Positions 60,018-64,000 of a stretch of DNA of 64,000 nt are shown here, in pieces (the stretch's first letter is position 1; each line of letters begins with the position of its first letter). Position numbers and translations under genes: made by a program. The stretch comes from Hedera helix (Eukaryota > Streptophyta > Magnoliopsida > Apiales > Araliaceae): contig OX359269.1 in the NCBI GenBank assembly GCA_947179155.2, positions 31,960,517-32,024,516 on the forward strand. The letters are read 5' to 3'. A model generated the notes under the pieces. It saw only the letters and a program-made list of their open reading frames with translations, had not been told where the DNA came from and did no database searches.

Positions 60018-61219
60018 GTTATGTGCAATTTACATTCAACATATAATTAATTGATATATAAATTATTTTCTTTCTTAATATATAATTACTTTTATTTTTG
60101 ATTGATTAAGATATCATGGCATTAATATTATATTCTTAATATATTTAAAAAATAATTGTTTTAAAGTTGAAGGGAGTAATTAGGGTTTATCTACGTAAAG
60201 TAAACCCATAAAATCACGAGAGACAAAGTCAAAGTTTGGAAGGTCCCTCCGTCTCAAGAAAAGCAGCTCCCTTTTTCCGTGTACTCTGAAATTCAAAGCC
60301 GTGTGTTATGTGAACGAATAGACAAACAAGGCCTTTGAAATTTCCTTTTGGACAATAGAGAGAGCCAAAACAGTAAAGAAAAACAGGGTAAAAAAGTCAT
60401 TTGAGTACGTCAACTCCCTGGTTGTGAATTGTGATTGTGGAACACTATGGCTGTCTAGTAGTATTTATTTTTTATTTTAATTAAAGAAAAGATTGTTTAT
60501 TCAATTATGAAGGAAAATGTCGAGTTTACCCTTTTGTGAGCACTATTAAGTGTGAAAGGGATCTTTGTGTCATCAATCGTGATACAGGACTAGTTTAATT
60601 ACGAGAATACATGAAAGTTTTGTTAGAACATATAATTTCTTAGCGAATACTTCGGAGTCCTACTCAATACTCGTGCACTGGTTTGCTTTATCCACAATAT
60701 TTCCCACTAGCACCAAGGTGGCATACCGTAATGCGTACAAAAATTCTGTGAAATAAAATTAAAATTTTATAAAATTTAGAGGTTTAACTGAAAAAAAATA
60801 CATTAAATTAAAATAAAATAAAATAAAATAATAATACATTTAAAATTGTAAAGACAAGAGAGAAAGAAAAAAAAAACATGACATAAAATCACCAAACCTC
60901 TTTTAGAGGCTTTATAATATAAATAAAAAAAGTTTGAAGATATATGATAAAATTATGTAATTTTACTGTGTAAGATCTTATATATTGGAGTCTAACTCTA
61001 GTATAATTTAGAATAAATTAATCAAAACTATAATTTAGAATAAATTAACCAAAACTGCATGAAGAAAGCAAATAGTTAAGATTTTTTCTCTCAATTTTTT
61101 AAAAAAAAATATTTGATACTATTTATCTAGTTCATGATTTTTAATATTATTTATTTTTTTACTCATTGATTATTATTACAATATATAGAGGAGACTTAAA
61201 ACTTAACATCAAATCCGAT
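60018..61219. other. Intergenic AT-rich DNA
   Basis: No coding frame or terminal repeats were recognised. About 60180-60470 is of higher complexity and could hold promoter or MITE debris. Confidence 0.45.
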
Positions 61220-61693
61220 TGTTAACACTTGAATTTGTCGGGGTATTTGACCACCGTCAATAGCACTAACCTGCACAAGTAAACAACCGAAAGCTTGACG
61301 GCTTGGACCGTCGGGAGGATAGCTCTAGTGTGAGAGTAAGTACAGATCTTAAGAAATGTTAACAATAGAGGTGCTTAGAGTTTCGCATGATAATTTGGCA
61401 TTATATTCTACTTAGATTGTTAACTTTTCCTTTTATAGCTACCCTTCTCCTCTAACTGTTGTGGACGTGTAATGATTATATTGGAGAAGTAACGCACATT
61501 CCCATCATGTTCGGTAACATCCACAACTTGAGGATTCAATGTTGGCTGGTAACTGGCATGTCATTTAATCATCTGGGGTATGGGATTGTAACTGACCAAG
61601 CCTGTTAAGCTGGTGCACTGGCTATAATGGGCTACTGGATCAGAGCCCAATGTGAACGGCCTATTGACTATAGTAAAAATACGCAGGCCAACA
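61220..61693 (-). repeat. 3' LTR of the gag-only element (474 bp)
   Basis: On the minus strand it begins TGTTGGCCTGCG directly after the polypurine tract and ends TTAACA. GCTATAAAAGG at about 61430-61440 is a candidate TATA box. The outer flank is CCGAT on the + strand; the second copy lies outside the window. Confidence 0.65.
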
Positions 61694-61712
61694 TTGCCCC
61701 CACTCCTTTAGC
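61694..61712 (-). other. Polypurine tract of the gag-only element
   Basis: On the minus strand AAAGGAGTGGGGGCAA immediately precedes TGTTGGCC. Nearly all purine, at the expected position. Confidence 0.65.
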
Positions 61713-61744
61713 ATATAAAATGTGATGAATGAGTAGAGAAAATT

Positions 61745-62310
61745 ATTTTTAGGAACCATAAGAGGTTTTAGACCGAAGTTAAAACTTCTTCGGTAGTTTA
61801 AGAACATCCGTCCGAAGAGAAAATGCTTCTTCGAGAGTTTAGTACATCCTACCGAAGAGAAGATGCTTCTTTGGGAGTTTAGAGCATCCGATCGAAGAGA
61901 AGAAATACTGCTTTCGGGAAATCGAATAAAGTATGCTTTCGGATGATCGAGGAAGAAAGTTCCTTCGGGATTCCTAGGACGTCAAGCCAAAGATAGAACT
62001 TCGGGATTCCAAGGACTTCAGACCGAAGGGAAAGACTTCGAGATTCCATGGACATCAAATCGAAAATAAAGACTTCGGGATTCCATGGATGTCAAATAAA
62101 AGATAAAGACTTCGGGATTCCATGGACGTCGGACCAAAGGGACTTTAGGATTCCATGGATGTTAGACCAAAGGTAAAGACTTCGGGATTCCATAGATGTC
62201 GGACTAAAGAAGGCTTTGGGAATCCAAGGAAGTCAAACTGAAGAAAACCTCAGGAATCCAAGGATATCGGACCAAAGAGAGCATCAGGTATCCAAGGATG
62301 TACTTCAATA
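61745..62310 (-). repeat. Minisatellite, about 14 diverged units of ~38-42 bp
   Basis: Units with the core GACTTCGGGATTCCATGGAC followed by GTC-x-GACCGAAGG repeat across the stretch. The left units vary more (CTTCGGNAGTTTAGNACATC). It sits between gag and the polypurine tract. Confidence 0.9.
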
Positions 62311-62425
62311 GGGCGGTCATACATTTTTCAAAAACATGTCAGTAGTCTGAGCTCTATAGTTGCCTGGGAATCATATCTCTTATGTCATCTCTTTTGCCGA
62401 CCCTATTTCTTCTGAGATTTCAACT

Positions 62426-63422
62426 CTAATGATAATCATCATCAAATTTTGAAGAATCCCGAAGATCAACGAGGGCCTTTTCCATCTCTATGAACTTGTC
62501 TGCAGTTGCGTAGGCTTCAGTAAGAGATTGAGGTGCTTTGAGAATGATTTCTTCAATCAAGTGTCTTGATTTATCTACATCCAATCCTATCACCAAAAAT
62601 TGCATTGCCTGTGCCGACTCAATAACAAGGATTTTGGACACTGCCTCCTTGAATCTCTTCATAAACTGCCGGAGAGACTCATTTGCTTTTTGTTTCACCT
62701 ACAACAACGAGGTAATTGTCTTTGCACACTTTTTGTTGCCACCGAAGCGCGTGTGAAATTAATCCTGTAGCTCATCCCGGGAAGGAGATAAATGATTTAT
62801 TCCCTTGCAGTTTTCATTAAAATGGAGATGAAGAGGTTGCATTTTCCCACTACGTCGTACTCATGGAAGCACATCACCCTCTCAAATCCATAGATGTGGT
62901 TATGGGGATTGCCATTGTCATCATATGAGTCCAAGATCATCAATTTAAGAGACCGGTCAATTGGCACTCCCTTAAGCTCCTTGTGAAAAGAGATGAGTAT
63001 GGTTTTTTGCCGGTGGCTCCAATGCGTCTCTCAAAGGTCTTCGGATGCAAGGACTCTCTAAGATGGCTATCTCGGTGTTATTTTTGTTGTTGCTCCCCAC
63101 CTTTATGGAGTGGAGTTCTGGATCTTCTTCTTTGACCTCCAGATGTTGAAGACCGAGCAAAAGTTGTTTTATGATCTTGATGGCTGGTGTGACGAGCCGT
63201 TCGGGATGGTGCCGTTCACTCGTTTCTCAAAATGTTCTCAGTTTTCTCCAAGTCCGCAAATTGCTTTTCGAGCTCTTTTCGCTGGGGTTGAAGAACTCTT
63301 TTCTTGTCTTGTACTTCCTGTAGGTGACGCTGCTTGTCCATATCATTTGAACAACGAGACTGCGAATGTGGTTCCCTACGAAAAGGCTCAGCATGACTAT
63401 GATAATGGGGATGGGTAGACAT
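62426..63422 (-). pseudogene. Ty3/gypsy gag, frameshifted
   Basis: ATG at 63422 starts a charged coiled-coil segment (RRKELEKQFADLEKTENIL is approximated by PQRKELEKQFADLEKTENIL) to a stop near 63216. After shifts of frame come LESPCIRRPLRDALEPP, then GVPIDRSLKLMILDSYDDN, HIYGFERVMCFHEYDVVGK, and finally the open stretch 62698-62426 (KQKANESLRQFMKRFKEAVS, then FLVIGLDVDKSRHL). KQ-x-x-ESL-x-x-F-x-x-RF is the signature of the Retrotrans_gag domain of gypsy elements. In intact elements this protein forms the cytoplasmic particle. At least three frame breaks and stops inactivate it. No zinc knuckle is seen before the terminal stop. Confidence 0.75.
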
Positions 63423-63433
63423 TTTTTGTTGTT

Positions 63434-63438
63434 AACTT
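63434..63438. repeat. Probable 5-bp target duplication of the inserted SIRE-like element
   Basis: AACTT borders the LTR start at 63439. The partner copy would lie beyond position 64000. Confidence 0.4.
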
Positions 63439-64000
63439 TGTTATATCCCAGAGGCACATAGAAGATATAGAAGGGGAGGGGGGGGGGGGGGGGGTTGAAT
63501 AGGTCTTTTCAAAAATTTAGTTTTACTTTAATTAAATGTTAATTGATAATTTATAAAATAAAATCAATTATATACAGCGGAATATACTTTTGAGAATCCC
63601 CCATAGATATAAGGTTTTATTAAGTATAGTTCTGAGAATTGGAATTTGAAAATAATAAGCACACACAATCACAAATAAATACAAGGTAGAAAGTAAGTGC
63701 AGAAAATAAAAGTGAAATAACAAGTTTTAAGTGGTTCAAAGATGTAATAACTCCTACTTCACGAGTAGAAAATCTACTAAGGATATTGATCTCACAGATA
63801 AGCTACAATTGAATCACTAAAGTTCCTTCAACTGAGCCACTAAGGTTTATTCGATTCACTCAGTCTCGGTATGCAAGGACACTTGGTTCAGATCACTTAG
63901 ATCTCTTCAAGTCACTAAGATTTGGCACACCGTCACTAAGATAACACGATGTAGTTGATTAGATATTGTGAGTTGCTGCTAATTTGACAATACGATCCTC
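63439..64000 (-). mobile_element. SIRE-like LTR, inverted, cut by the window edge
   Basis: On the + strand TGTTATATCCCAGAGGCA matches the reverse complement of 5143-5160. Similarity continues through the poly-C/poly-G run (17 G at 63478-63494), GTTGAATAG, the GTGGTTNANAGA region, ACGAGTAG and the AGATCTCTTCAAGTCACT units. Only the last ~560 bp of the LTR (element orientation minus) are inside. It is inserted in the leader of the gag-only element, 17 bp upstream of its start codon. Confidence 0.85.

Larger units (their letters stand above)
61220..63433 (-). mobile_element. Probable gag-only LTR element (TR-GAG-like), Ty3/gypsy-derived
   Basis: Read on the minus strand: a leader ending AACAACAAAAA/ATG, a gypsy-type gag (63422-62426), a minisatellite (62310-61745), a polypurine tract and a 474-bp LTR (61693-61220). 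Only about 730 bp separate the gag stop from the polypurine tract, so there is no room for protease, reverse transcriptase, RNase H or integrase. From established knowledge, such gag-only elements (TR-GAGs) are mobilised in trans. The 5' LTR is not in the window because a SIRE-like element interrupts the leader at 63439. Confidence 0.6.

Overview
This 64-kb window is AT-rich nuclear DNA from a flowering plant, very probably a eudicot. The evidence is one spliced SEUSS-type co-regulator gene, one GRAS-family gene, and a dense, nested set of plant-type transposons (SIRE-like and Ale-like Ty1/copia, Ty3/gypsy gag-only, MULE, PIF/Harbinger, hAT and Stowaway-like MITEs). I see no tRNA, rRNA or CRISPR feature and no bacterial-style gene organisation.

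Layout. 1-5160: 3' part of a SIRE/Maximus-like copia element, with a decayed envelope-like region, a polypurine tract and a 1.57-kb LTR. 5241-17545: a large decayed Mutator-like element (MULE). Its ~330-bp terminal inverted repeats face inward onto two convergent broken genes, a GRF-type zinc-finger/coiled-coil gene on the left (+) and a mudrA-like transposase on the right (-). Two elements sit inside it. One is a complete 4.76-kb copia element (6617-11371) with 190-bp LTRs, a tRNA-iMet primer site and a 5-bp target duplication. The other is a 1.42-kb non-autonomous MULE-type element (16109-17528) with a 9-bp target duplication, placed in the last bases of the right inverted repeat. 17546-23700: AT-rich DNA with MITEs, direct duplications and a 553-bp hAT element. 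About 23770-31300: a PIF/Harbinger remnant (Myb/SANT-like gene plus transposase N-terminus) split by a hAT element that is itself split by a 3.7-kb solo LTR. 31308-34190: probable non-coding retroelement debris. 34511-36680: a 2.17-kb hAT element swollen by four ~327-bp tandem units. 36681-42640: dispersed repeats, MITEs and simple repeats.

The two intact host genes lie tail to tail at 42.6-58.4 kb. SEUSS (+) has nine coding exons whose reading frames join without a break into 902 codons. SCL1-like GRAS (-) has a single 575-codon coding exon with 5'-UTR introns. Both encode nuclear transcriptional regulators. I see nothing showing that they are co-regulated.

58.8-64.0 kb: a MITE remnant, a 702-bp hAT element, and a probable gag-only LTR element (LTR, polypurine tract, ~40-bp minisatellite and broken gag, all on the minus strand). 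Its 5' leader is interrupted at 63439 by a minus-strand LTR of the same SIRE-like family that opens the window.

The most noteworthy points are the convergent GRF-finger/transposase architecture of the MULE, the probable gag-only element, and four hAT elements that each carry a different CG-containing palindromic motif array near their ends. Exon and element boundaries were read by eye from splice signals, reading frames, terminal repeats and target-site duplications. Family names rest on recognised motifs, not on database searches.
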